A stretch of 64,000 nucleotides of DNA from Firmicutes bacterium OM04-13BH. Lineage in GTDB: Bacteria; Bacillota; Clostridia; Lachnospirales; Lachnospiraceae. A program made the translations under genes and the position numbers. Below, one piece after another: positions 1-8,342 of the stretch (the first letter of the stretch is position 1; each line of letters begins with the position of its first letter). The notes below the pieces were generated by a model that saw only the letters and a list, made by a program, of their open reading frames with translations, did no database searches and was not told the DNA's origin. Location: positions 40,088 to 104,087 of the forward strand of contig QULP01000009.1 in NCBI GenBank assembly GCA_003481745.1, written 5' to 3'.

Positions 1-504
1 TAATCCTTCTTCATAGAGCACAACGTCCGGCTTAATAATTCCACCACATTTTTTACAGACCGGAATCCCTTCTGCATGTTTCATATAGGAGAAATCATAA
101 AATGCCCCGCATTTTGTACAATAATTACGATACACACTTCCATGCAATTCATACACTTTTTTACTGCCTGCCATCTGGTGCAGATTATCAATATTCTGTG
201 TAATAACTGCTTTTAATTTCCCGGCTTTCTCTAACTGTGCCAGTTTTTTATGTGCTGCATTTGGCTTTGCACCCTCGCATAACATCTTCTCTTTATAAAA
301 GCGATAAAACTCTTTGGGCTTTCTTACAAAAAAAGTATGGCTTAAAATCGTCTCCGGCGGATAATCCCATTTCTGATGATATAAGCCATCCACACTTCTG
401 AAATCCGGAATTCCACTTTCTGTTGAAACACCCGCTCCTCCAAAGAACACAATATTTTGATGCCCTGAAATTAATTTCTGCAATGCTTCAATTTTTTTAT
501 CCAT
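1..504 (-). CDS. cobB: NAD-dependent protein deacetylase, Sir2 family (3' part outside window)
   Basis: Sirtuin that removes acyl groups from protein lysines using NAD in the cytoplasm. The reading frame starts with ATG at 504 (MDKKIEALQKL) and is open to the window edge, so the C-terminus is missing. Visible motifs are the NAD-binding GAGVSTESGIPDFR near residue 28, TQNIDNLH around residue 105 with the usual catalytic His region (ELHGSVY), and two CxxC pairs (CTKC and CKKC) of the structural zinc site. It begins one base after the sortase gene ends, so the two are probably co-transcribed. Identity of the family is secure; the in vivo substrate cannot be told. Confidence 0.92.
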   Translation of the reverse strand, partial: MDKKIEALQKLISGHQNIVFFGGAGVSTESGIPDFRSVDGLYHQKWDYPPETILSHTFFVRKPKEFYRFYKEKMLCEGAKPNAAHKKLAQLEKAGKLKAVITQNIDNLHQMAGSKKVYELHGSVYRNYCTKCGAFYDFSYMKHAEGIPVCKKCGGIIKPDVVLYEEGL

Positions 505-505
505 T

Positions 506-1327
506 TTAATTTTCTCCTTTCTCAAGGCGCTTTGCCTGAATAACAAAACGAGTACTGCTGTTTCCCGTACAAGTTGACATAGTAATCACTTTATCGTCTT
601 TGTCTGCTTCGGCATCTAATTGTAATTCTGACGCTGACTTCATAGATTTTAAATACTCGGCAAACTGTTCATCTGCCATGCTGAATAAAGTATACGTTTC
701 TCCCGTTACTGACGCAGTATGAACCGAAAAGATTTTATAACGCCAGGTATGTTTTGGTGTACAAATCCAGACATAAGGACTCGTCAGATTTGACTGCTCA
801 TGAAGCTTGCGAAATGTACCAAACATCGAGCCATTTCTCATATTATGACCATAAATAATGGTATTACAGTCCTCAAAATCGCTGCTGTTTGTATGCTCTA
901 AGAAAATCGCACCATTCGCATTTCGCTGTCCTTCAAAAGTATAATGAAGGTAATGGTCATTGTCTGTCGTCTGTACAATCGGATAACTGATATCCAGTGT
1001 TTCAATTTCAATCCAGCCAACCACATCGGGATTTACTGCCTTTAACGCTTCAAAATCAATCTGTGGTCCTTGAGGTTCTTGAACCTCTTGAGCCTCTTCC
1101 CCCTCTTCTTCCCCTTCTGCTTCATCATTTTCTTTTGTCTCTTCTTTTACAGGACTTTCTACCGCATACTGTCTGATTTTATCATATTCATCCGTACCTT
1201 TTTTATACTCCAAATAAATCATGACCAGTTGATAAGCAGAAAATAAAAAGACTGCGGCTGCGATAATCAGGACCAAATTACGGATAATGCCTCCCATTCT
1301 GCCTTTTTTCTTCTCTTTTTTACTCAT
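506..1327 (-). CDS. srtB: class B sortase
   Basis: Membrane-anchored transpeptidase that links secreted proteins to the cell wall. A single N-terminal membrane segment (NLVLIIAAAVFLFSAYQLVMI) is followed by a very acidic linker and the sortase fold. The catalytic triad is visible: His in YGHNM, Cys in MSTCTG and Arg in STRFVIQAKR close to the C-terminus; the spacing and the TLDISYPIVQ opening fit class B. Start chosen at MSKKEKKK (GGAG seven bases upstream); MDNHKDW at 1357 is an in-frame alternative with no clear ribosome site, and still longer versions would run into the divergent MATE gene. No sortase substrate with a sorting signal is seen next to it. Confidence 0.88.
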   Translation of the reverse strand: MSKKEKKKGRMGGIIRNLVLIIAAAVFLFSAYQLVMIYLEYKKGTDEYDKIRQYAVESPVKEETKENDEAEGEEEGEEAQEVQEPQGPQIDFEALKAVNPDVVGWIEIETLDISYPIVQTTDNDHYLHYTFEGQRNANGAIFLEHTNSSDFEDCNTIIYGHNMRNGSMFGTFRKLHEQSNLTSPYVWICTPKHTWRYKIFSVHTASVTGETYTLFSMADEQFAEYLKSMKSASELQLDAEADKDDKVITMSTCTGNSSTRFVIQAKRLEKGEN

Positions 1328-1457
1328 GCCTTTGCTCCAATCTTTATGATTATCCATTATAGCATAAGCGTTTTTAAAAAGAAAGTCTGGCAAAATCCGC
1401 CACTTTTTGCTACCATATCTATTAGAATTATATCTAAATGAAAGGTATTTCAAAACT

Positions 1458-2774
1458 ATGTTAAAACAATTCACCAAATATGTCTCCCAGAATATGCTTG
1501 GTATGCTCGGCATGTCGCTTTATATTCTCGCAGACACGTATTTTATTTCAAAAGCAGTCGGTTCAAATGGTATCACCGCCCTAAACCTGGTACTCCCACT
1601 TTATAATCTCATTTTTGCAATTGGGGCAATGATTGGAGTGGGCTCTGCTATCCGCTTTGTGATTGAACGTGGAAAGAAGAATCCGGATGCAGACGGATAC
1701 TTTTTCCATGCACTAATCTGTGCATTTTTTATCAGCTTAATTTTTGTCTTTATTGGGATTTTTCTTCCGGATAAATTAGTTGCACTGCTTGGCGGCGATG
1801 CCGAAATCATTCAGACCGGAACTTCCTATACACGGATTTTTATGTGTTTTTCCCCATTTTTTATGTGGAACCATATCTGCAACGCTTTTGTGCGAAATGA
1901 TAAAAATCCATCCATCGCCATGGCTGCTACGTTATTCAGCAGTTTATTTAACATTGTCTTTGACTACATTTTAATGTTTCCTCTCGGTCTTGCTATGAAA
2001 GGGGCAGCTCTTGCTACCGGTTTTTCTCCGGTTGTCGGAATTTTAATCTGCTGTATTCACTTTTTTTCCAGGAAATCCACGATTAAATTGATTCCTGTCC
2101 TGCCGTCCATCAAAAAGCTGATTTATTCCTGTCAAGTTGGAGTTTCTGCCTTTGTTGGAGAAATTTCTTCGGGCGTTATTACAGTTACCTTTAATATGAT
2201 TATCTTAAATCTTGCCGGAAATACCGGTGTTGCTGCTTATGGAGTCGTCGCCAATACTTCTTTGGTCGCTGTTGCACTGTTTAATGGAATTGCACAAGGA
2301 TCTCAGCCGCTTATCAGTCGATCCTATGGACGAGGAGAAGAACAAAATGTCCGCTCCCTTTTAAAAATGGCTCTCACCACTGCACTTGGTCTTGGTGTTT
2401 TACTGATGATTTTTATTTTCTTTTCTGCACCTGCTGTCACCGCTGTCTTTAACAGTGAACACGATTTGCAGCTTGCTGCTTATGCAGACTCTGGCTTAAG
2501 ATTATACTTTATCGGATTTTTATTTGCTGGAATTAACATCGTCGGAACTGCGGCCTTAAGTGCTGTAGAATCCGTTAAATATGCTTTTTGTGCCTCTATT
2601 TCACGTGGATTTGTTGCAACTATTTTCTTTGCCTTTGTGCTTTCTGCCTGCTTTAAAATGACCGGGATCTGGCTGGCATTTCCCGCTGCGGAATTTGCTA
2701 CAATGTTTATCACTTTAAGTGGATTATTGTGTTTTACAAAGCAGAAAGGTGGAATGTATCATGCAAAAGACTGA
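1458..2774 (+). CDS. MATE family efflux transporter
   Basis: Multidrug and toxic-compound extrusion protein of the inner membrane, 438 residues, with about twelve hydrophobic segments arranged as two similar halves, as is usual for MATE/NorM-like cation-coupled exporters. The start is ATG 1458 (MLKQFTKYVSQNMLGM) preceded by AAAGG; the longer frame from 1407 adds seventeen residues that do not resemble the family. The last codons overlap the start of the AraC gene, so the two form a translationally coupled pair. The exported compound is unknown; regulation by the adjacent AraC protein is an inference from coupling. Confidence 0.88.
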   Translation: MLKQFTKYVSQNMLGMLGMSLYILADTYFISKAVGSNGITALNLVLPLYNLIFAIGAMIGVGSAIRFVIERGKKNPDADGYFFHALICAFFISLIFVFIGIFLPDKLVALLGGDAEIIQTGTSYTRIFMCFSPFFMWNHICNAFVRNDKNPSIAMAATLFSSLFNIVFDYILMFPLGLAMKGAALATGFSPVVGILICCIHFFSRKSTIKLIPVLPSIKKLIYSCQVGVSAFVGEISSGVITVTFNMIILNLAGNTGVAAYGVVANTSLVAVALFNGIAQGSQPLISRSYGRGEEQNVRSLLKMALTTALGLGVLLMIFIFFSAPAVTAVFNSEHDLQLAAYADSGLRLYFIGFLFAGINIVGTAALSAVESVKYAFCASISRGFVATIFFAFVLSACFKMTGIWLAFPAAEFATMFITLSGLLCFTKQKGGMYHAKD

Positions 2775-3705
2775 GCCGTCAAACACAAACCCGACTTTAA
2801 AAGAACAAAAAGACCACGGAACCTTTTCTTTTCCCTGTGGCCTTTATGAGACTTATGATGATGAGAACTGGAACGGTGTCAAACACCACTGGCACGATGA
2901 ACTTGAAATTCTTTATTTTATGGAAGGCAAATTTGAATTAGTCATCAATATGAATATTTACACCATCACAGATGAATGTTTTTATTTTGTAAATTCTGGT
3001 GAACTCCATTCTATTTTAGCAAAAACTTCTGTAAAAGAATCAGCTGTCGTTTTTCATCCGAGAATCTTAAATTTTGACAGTTATGATATCGCACAGAGCC
3101 GAATTTTACAGCCCATGATGAAGGGAGAACTCTATTTTCCACGCTGTATTAAACCGGAACATCCTGTTTTTTCCAGATTAAAACAAGAATATCTTGAAAT
3201 TGTAAATGCGTTTTATCAAAATGGATTTGCTCCAATCAACGAGTATCAGATGGTCACAAACGATTTAGCCTCCCAGCTGTTTATTCGTGCCGGTTTATTA
3301 AAAATCCTTGCCTTTTTAGAACAATATCAGCTTCTATCCGTAAAAGAGCATACGGATGATGATTATCGGGTTGAAATTATTAAAAATTCACTTGCTTACA
3401 TTCATCAGCATTATGGTGAAAAATTTTATGTGCATACCCTTGCTCAAAATGCCGGCTTAAATGAACAGTATTTCTGCCGATTTTTTAAAAAATATATCGG
3501 CAAAACTCCTGTCGCCTATATCAATGAATACCGCATTGGGCGCGCCATTACTCTGCTTCAGGATACTCAGCGTCCGGTTATGGATATCTGTCTCGACTGC
3601 GGTTTTCATAATCTCGGAAATTTTTTAAAAGAATTCCGAAAAAAAACCGGAATGACACCTCTGCAGTATCGAAAGTCTTTTTCACAAACGCACAAGTCAA
3701 AATAA
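2761..3705 (+). CDS. AraC family transcriptional regulator
   Basis: One-component regulator of 314 residues. The N-terminal half has a cupin-type effector domain with HHWHDELEILYFMEG (about residues 35-50), and the C-terminal 100 residues form the two helix-turn-helix DNA-binding domain, ending in the typical signature DICLDCGFHNLGNFLKEFRK. The ATG at 2761 lies inside the end of the MATE gene with an excellent AAAGGTGG site, so the longer upstream frame is rejected. It may control the MATE exporter or the maltodextrin genes that follow 120 bases downstream; the sequence does not decide which. Confidence 0.87.
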   Translation: MQKTEPSNTNPTLKEQKDHGTFSFPCGLYETYDDENWNGVKHHWHDELEILYFMEGKFELVINMNIYTITDECFYFVNSGELHSILAKTSVKESAVVFHPRILNFDSYDIAQSRILQPMMKGELYFPRCIKPEHPVFSRLKQEYLEIVNAFYQNGFAPINEYQMVTNDLASQLFIRAGLLKILAFLEQYQLLSVKEHTDDDYRVEIIKNSLAYIHQHYGEKFYVHTLAQNAGLNEQYFCRFFKKYIGKTPVAYINEYRIGRAITLLQDTQRPVMDICLDCGFHNLGNFLKEFRKKTGMTPLQYRKSFSQTHKSK

Positions 3706-3731
3706 CGTAGTTTTTCATCAGATATTCGTAG

Positions 3732-3780
3732 GACAAAATCATTTTTTGTCATTATACTATTACTTATCCGCATAAGTAAT
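3732..3780 (+). promoter_or_regulatory. promoter of the alpha-glucosidase operon with two palindromes
   Basis: A -10 box TATACT lies at 3753-3758. Just upstream, GACAAAA and TTTTGTC (3732-3750) form a perfect inverted repeat over the -35 region, and immediately downstream ATTACTTAT-CCGC-ATAAGTAAT (3759-3780) forms a second perfect 9-base inverted repeat at about +1 to +20. This is the layout of a repressor and/or activator-controlled sugar promoter. The binding proteins are not identified; the -35 itself (GGACAA) is poor. Confidence 0.55.
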
Positions 3781-3823
3781 GAGCGAAACGAAAATTGATA
3801 AAAAAATCAGGAGGATACACGCT

Positions 3824-5491
3824 ATGGAAAGAAAATGGTGGCACAATAAAGTTGCTTATCAGATTTATCCGAAGAGCTTTTATGATTCCAACGGCGACGG
3901 AATCGGTGATTTGCCAGGAATCACCTTAAAATTAGATTATTTAAAAGAATTAGGAGTAGACATTGTCTGGATTTCTCCAATTTACTCTTCTCCATTTGCA
4001 GACCAGGGATATGATATCTCTGACTACTATCAAATTGACCCTTGCTTCGGCACAATGGATGACATGGATCATCTTTTAAAAGAAGCCAAAAAACGTGACA
4101 TGTATATCTTAATGGACCTGGTTGTAAATCACTGTTCTGATGAACATGAATGGTTTGAAAAAGCCTGTAAAGACCCTGACGGAGAATATGGAAACTTCTT
4201 CTATATTGAAGACCGCAAAGAGGGAGAACTTCCATGTAACTGGAGAAGTTATTTTGGAGGTCCGGTCTGGGAACCACTTCCAGGACATCCTGACAAGCAG
4301 TACATGCATGTATTTCACAAAAAACAGCCGGATTTAAACTGGGAAAATCCAAAAGTCCGCGAAGAAGTTTACAAAAACATCAACTGGTGGTTAGATAAAG
4401 GACTTGGCGGTTTCCGTATTGATGCTATCATCAACATCAAAAAGAAACTTCCTTATAAAGACTACACGGTAGACCGCGATGATAATTTAAGCTGTATCGA
4501 CCAGATGCTTGCTGATGCAAAGGGTGTTGGTGAATTTTTAGGCGAAATGCGTGACAAAACCTTTAAGCCTCATAATGCATTTACCGTCGGTGAAGTTTTT
4601 AATGAAAAAGACGAAGAGCTTCCGGATTTCATCGGAGATAACGGCTACTTCTCTTCCATGTTTGATTTTGCCGGCACTTCCTTTGGAAAAAGTGATAAAG
4701 GCTGGTATGCAAATACCCGCATTACTCCAGATGATTATAAAAAATGTTGTTTCCACTCTCAGAAAAGAATCGGTTCGATCGGATTTTTATCTAACATTAT
4801 TGAAAATCATGATGAACCACGTGGTGTCAGCTATTATATTCCGGAAGGAGAGTGTTCCGACCAAAGCAAAAAAATGCTGGCTACATTATACTTCATACTT
4901 CGTGGACTTCCGTTCATCTATCAAGGACAGGAAATTGGTATGGAAAATCTCGGTGTAATTCCTTTTGAAAAAGTTGATGACGTTTCCGCACTTGACCAGT
5001 ACCATGTAGCAATAGAAGCCGGATACTCCGAAGAAGAAGCCTTAAAAATTATTTCCCTTTATAACCGCGATAATGCAAGAACTCCGGTTCAGTGGAATGC
5101 CGGCACAAATGCCGGATTTACAACAGGCACCCCATGGCTGATGGTAAACCCGAACTATACCCAGATTAATGTAGAAAGCCAGTTACATGATGACCATTCA
5201 ATTCTTTCTTATTATAAGAAATTAATCGCACTTAGAAAGGATCCTGCTTATCAGGAAACAATCGTTTATGGTGATGTCATTCCGTATCTTGAAGATACCC
5301 ATAACCTGATGGCTTATTACAGAAAAGGAGACAAGACGCTTCTTGTTATCGGAAACTATCAGACACAAGAACAGACCATTGCTCTTCCAGCTCCATATAA
5401 ATCCGTTCTCTTAAACAACTATAATGATGTTGTATTAAACGGAAACGAAGTAACACTTCATGGATATCAGGCTTTAATTTTAGAACTTTAA
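3824..5491 (+). CDS. GH13 alpha-glucosidase (oligo-1,6-glucosidase/maltase family)
   Basis: Cytoplasmic glycoside hydrolase of 555 residues that releases glucose from short alpha-glucosides. It shows the GH13 motifs in order: LVVNHCSDEH, GGFRIDAI with nucleophile Asp200, FTVGEVF with acid/base Glu257, and IIENHDEPR. The residue after the nucleophile is Ala201 where the well-studied oligo-1,6-glucosidases have Val; in this family Val goes with alpha-1,6 and small residues with alpha-1,4 preference, so a maltase-like activity is inferred. The start ATG 3824 follows AGGAGG; the longer frame from 3779 lies over the operator. It is followed by malQ, so the pair should act on imported maltodextrin. 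Confidence 0.9.
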   Translation: MERKWWHNKVAYQIYPKSFYDSNGDGIGDLPGITLKLDYLKELGVDIVWISPIYSSPFADQGYDISDYYQIDPCFGTMDDMDHLLKEAKKRDMYILMDLVVNHCSDEHEWFEKACKDPDGEYGNFFYIEDRKEGELPCNWRSYFGGPVWEPLPGHPDKQYMHVFHKKQPDLNWENPKVREEVYKNINWWLDKGLGGFRIDAIINIKKKLPYKDYTVDRDDNLSCIDQMLADAKGVGEFLGEMRDKTFKPHNAFTVGEVFNEKDEELPDFIGDNGYFSSMFDFAGTSFGKSDKGWYANTRITPDDYKKCCFHSQKRIGSIGFLSNIIENHDEPRGVSYYIPEGECSDQSKKMLATLYFILRGLPFIYQGQEIGMENLGVIPFEKVDDVSALDQYHVAIEAGYSEEEALKIISLYNRDNARTPVQWNAGTNAGFTTGTPWLMVNPNYTQINVESQLHDDHSILSYYKKLIALRKDPAYQETIVYGDVIPYLEDTHNLMAYYRKGDKTLLVIGNYQTQEQTIALPAPYKSVLLNNYNDVVLNGNEVTLHGYQALILEL

Positions 5492-5505
5492 TTTTTATTA
5501 AAAAT

Positions 5506-5566
5506 GCTTCTCCCTGTGTTAGAATATCTTTATTCACACATAGCTCTAACCAGGAAGAAGCTTTTT
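5506..5566 (+). terminator. hairpin with T-run between alpha-glucosidase and malQ
   Basis: GCTTCT-CCTG-GTTAGA upstream pairs with TCTAAC-CAGG-AGAAGC and is followed by TTTTT. It ends 27 bases before the malQ ATG, and no separate malQ promoter is seen, so it probably acts as an intra-operon attenuator that lowers malQ expression. Confidence 0.6.
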
Positions 5567-5593
5567 GCGACAAAAGAAAGGAGTTTTTATATT

Positions 5594-7084
5594 ATGAGAG
5601 AAAGTGGTATTTTACTACCGATATCCAGCCTGCCGTCCCAATACGGCATCGGCTGTTTTTCAAAAGAAGCTTATGAATTTGTAGACCAACTGGCTTTGGC
5701 CAATCAAAAATACTGGCAGATTCTGCCACTTGGACCAACCAGTTACGGAGATTCCCCGTATCAGTCTTTTTCCACTTATGCCGGAAATCCTTATTTTATC
5801 GATTTAAATACCTTAATCGAAGAAGGCGTTCTGACTAAAAAAGAATGTGATCTTGCTGATTTTGGTTCGGATTCTCGTTTTATTGATTACGGAAAACTTT
5901 ATAAAGCCCGCTACAAACTGCTTCGAAAAGCTTATGAAAGAAGCAATATTTCCCAAAACCCAGAATTTCGGACATTCCAGGAAGAAAATGCATGGTGGCT
6001 CGACGATTACGCCTTATTTATGGCTGTAAAAGGATTCTTTCAAGACGAATGTTGGGATAAGTGGCCGGAGGATATCAAAAAACGTTACGGATATGCCCTT
6101 GATTATTACCGCGAACAGCTTTATTTTGAAATTGAATTCCAGAAATACATGCAATTTGAATTTTCCATTCAATGGAAAAAATTAAAAACTTATGCAAATG
6201 AAAACGGTATCCGCATCATCGGTGATATCCCGATTTACGTTGCTTATGACAGTGCAGATACCTGGGCTCATCCGGAACTCTTTCAGTTAGATGAAGAAAA
6301 TGTTCCTCTTGCGGTTGCCGGATGCCCTCCGGACGGGTTTGCCGCTGACGGACAGCTATGGGGAAATCCGCTTTATCGCTGGGATTATCACCGCCGGACC
6401 GGTTATACATGGTGGATGCAGCGTCTTTCTTACGCATTTTATCTCTATGATGTAGTCAGAATCGACCATTTCCGTGGCTTTGATGAATATTTCTCTATCC
6501 CTTATGGAGATACCACTGCAAGAAACGGTCATTGGGAAAAAGGTCCCGGAATTGAATTATTCCACCGTATGAAAGAAGTTCTCGGTGAACGTGACGTCAT
6601 CGCAGAAGACTTAGGTTATGTAACGGATAGTGTCCGCCAGATGGTTTTTGAAAGCGGATTTCCAGGCATGAAAGTTTTTGAATTTGCCTTTGATTCCAGA
6701 GATACCGGATGTGCAGGTGATTACCTGCCACATAATTATCCGGTCAACTCTGTTGTCTATACCGGAACTCATGATAATGCGACTTTAATCGGATGGTATC
6801 AGGACATCCCAAAAGAGGGCAGAGAAATGTTACGCGATTATATTCATGATTATACAACTTCTGACCGCAGTCTGCACTGGTCAGTTATCTGCCGTGTTAT
6901 GGGAAGCCCTGCACGTATCTGTATGATTCCAATGCAGGATTATCTGGGACTTAATAACACCTGCCGAATCAATACTCCATCTACTTTAGGAACCAACTGG
7001 AAATGGCGTCTCTTAGATGGAGAATTTACTTCGGATTTACAAAATAAAATCAAAAAATTAGTTCGGATTTATCAAAGAAACTAA
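5594..7084 (+). CDS. malQ: 4-alpha-glucanotransferase (amylomaltase, GH77)
   Basis: Cytoplasmic disproportionating enzyme that transfers alpha-1,4-glucan chains and releases glucose during maltodextrin use. The 496-residue length, N-terminal GILLPISSLPSQYGIG, QYGDSPYQ-like region, VRIDHFRGFDEY (nucleophile Asp) and VIAEDLGYVT (acid/base Glu) are diagnostic for GH77. The start ATG 5594 has AAAGGAG upstream; the longer reading frame from 5504 begins inside the preceding hairpin and is rejected. It is the last gene of the alpha-glucosidase operon and is closed by a bidirectional terminator shared with the DnaJ gene. Confidence 0.95.
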   Translation: MRESGILLPISSLPSQYGIGCFSKEAYEFVDQLALANQKYWQILPLGPTSYGDSPYQSFSTYAGNPYFIDLNTLIEEGVLTKKECDLADFGSDSRFIDYGKLYKARYKLLRKAYERSNISQNPEFRTFQEENAWWLDDYALFMAVKGFFQDECWDKWPEDIKKRYGYALDYYREQLYFEIEFQKYMQFEFSIQWKKLKTYANENGIRIIGDIPIYVAYDSADTWAHPELFQLDEENVPLAVAGCPPDGFAADGQLWGNPLYRWDYHRRTGYTWWMQRLSYAFYLYDVVRIDHFRGFDEYFSIPYGDTTARNGHWEKGPGIELFHRMKEVLGERDVIAEDLGYVTDSVRQMVFESGFPGMKVFEFAFDSRDTGCAGDYLPHNYPVNSVVYTGTHDNATLIGWYQDIPKEGREMLRDYIHDYTTSDRSLHWSVICRVMGSPARICMIPMQDYLGLNNTCRINTPSTLGTNWKWRLLDGEFTSDLQNKIKKLVRIYQRN

Positions 7085-7108
7085 CTTTTACAAAGTGTTT
7101 AAACATGC

Positions 7109-7147
7109 AAAAACCGCAGTATCATTTTCTCTTGATACTGCGGTTTT
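7109..7147. terminator. bidirectional terminator between malQ and the DnaJ-family gene
   Basis: Inverted repeat AAAACCGCAGTATCA / TGATACTGCGGTTTT with an eight-base loop, with A/T runs on both sides, located between convergent genes. Confidence 0.85.
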
Positions 7148-7149
7148 CC

Positions 7150-8148
7150 TTATGCTACTGACCGATTATCTTGTTTTTTTTTGCATAGTGCTTCAAATTC
7201 TTTTAATTTCTGCCGTGCTTCTACACTTAAATCCGTTGGAACCAAGATTTCTACTTCTGCATACTGATCTCCATGTACCGAAGCATCTTTCATCGATACA
7301 ATTCCTTTTCCTCTTAAACGGATTTTCGTTCCGGATTGTGTTCCTGGACGAATCTTACAGATGACATTTCCATAAAGGGTCTTTACCATAGCCTCTCCGC
7401 CAAATACTGCGGTTGTAAACGGAACCTGAACTTTTGTATAGACATCCATTCCTTTTCGTTCATAGCCGGATTTTTCCATGACCGTTACTTTTAACAGTAA
7501 ATCTCCTGCCTCAGCGCCTCCGCTTCCCGGGTGTCCTTTTCCTCTTAAACGGATACTCTTTCCGGTTTCAATTCCTGCCGGAATATGCACCTCCAAAGTC
7601 TGTGTCTGACCATTTTGTAAAGACAGGCGGATTCTCTTATCACAGCCAAATGCCGCTTCATCAAATGTAACGGTCACTTCTGCATTCAAATCCTCACCTT
7701 TTTGTGCGAAATCCGCTCCAAAACCGCCTCCAAAGCCATTTCCAAAACCGCCTTGATAGAAGCTGCTCTTGCTTCTTCTTCCACTTCTCTGTCCTCCATG
7801 GAACATATCCCCGAAAATATCCCCAAAGATATCCCCCATATCATCGGAATTAAAATGGTACGCTCTTTGATATCCTCCATTTTGATTTTGCGACTGATAA
7901 GTTCCGCCGCCGGCTCCCTCATCAAACGCAGCATGACCAAACTGGTCATATAATTTTCTTTTTTCTTTATCACTTAAAACAGAATATGCCTCTGTAACTT
8001 CTTTAAATTTTTTTTCAGCATCCGCATCGCCTGAATTTGTATCCGGATGATATTTCTTCGCAAGTTTTCGGTATGCCTTCTTAATCGCATTTTCATCTGC
8101 ATTTTTCGACACTCCCAACACTTCATAATAATCTCGTTTTACAGCCAT
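7150..8148 (-). CDS. DnaJ-family co-chaperone without zinc finger (CbpA-like)
   Basis: Hsp40 co-chaperone that would stimulate DnaK ATPase and deliver clients. The J domain occupies residues 5-70 with the essential HPD motif ([10 protein letters not shown]), then a Gly/Phe-rich region with repeated [11 protein letters not shown], then two beta-barrel client-binding domains (about 155-320). The four CxxCxGxG repeats of true DnaJ are absent, which makes it a class B/CbpA-type protein of 332 residues. No dnaK or grpE lies next to it. It has its own strong divergent promoter and no visible CIRCE or CtsR-like repeat, so stress control is not supported by the sequence. Confidence 0.9.
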   Translation of the reverse strand: MAVKRDYYEVLGVSKNADENAIKKAYRKLAKKYHPDTNSGDADAEKKFKEVTEAYSVLSDKEKRKLYDQFGHAAFDEGAGGGTYQSQNQNGGYQRAYHFNSDDMGDIFGDIFGDMFHGGQRSGRRSKSSFYQGGFGNGFGGGFGADFAQKGEDLNAEVTVTFDEAAFGCDKRIRLSLQNGQTQTLEVHIPAGIETGKSIRLRGKGHPGSGGAEAGDLLLKVTVMEKSGYERKGMDVYTKVQVPFTTAVFGGEAMVKTLYGNVICKIRPGTQSGTKIRLRGKGIVSMKDASVHGDQYAEVEILVPTDLSVEARQKLKEFEALCKKKQDNRSVA

Positions 8149-8183
8149 TGTTTCCTCCTCCTTCCGTTTTTTGTTCTATTTGT

Positions 8184-8212
8184 AATATAACACCAGTGTT
8201 TTTTTCTGTCAA
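8184..8212 (-). promoter_or_regulatory. sigma-A promoter of the DnaJ-family gene
   Basis: On the minus strand TTGACA (8207-8212), a 17-base spacer and TATATT (8184-8189), 36 bases before the ATG. Confidence 0.75.
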
Positions 8213-8271
8213 GTTTCTTATTTTTATTTCACATTTTTTTCACAACTTTTCACTTTATCCCCATAAACCTA

Positions 8272-8300
8272 TTGACAAACTATGTTTTTAGTGGTACTAT
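8272..8300 (+). promoter_or_regulatory. sigma-A promoter of the CODH-like operon
   Basis: TTGACA (8272-8277), a 17-base spacer and TACTAT (8295-8300), 42 bases before the ATG at 8343. No obvious inverted-repeat operator was found near it. Confidence 0.75.
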
Positions 8301-8342
8301 CTCGTTAACCAAAAACCAAGTAATTTAGTGGAGAATTAATTT

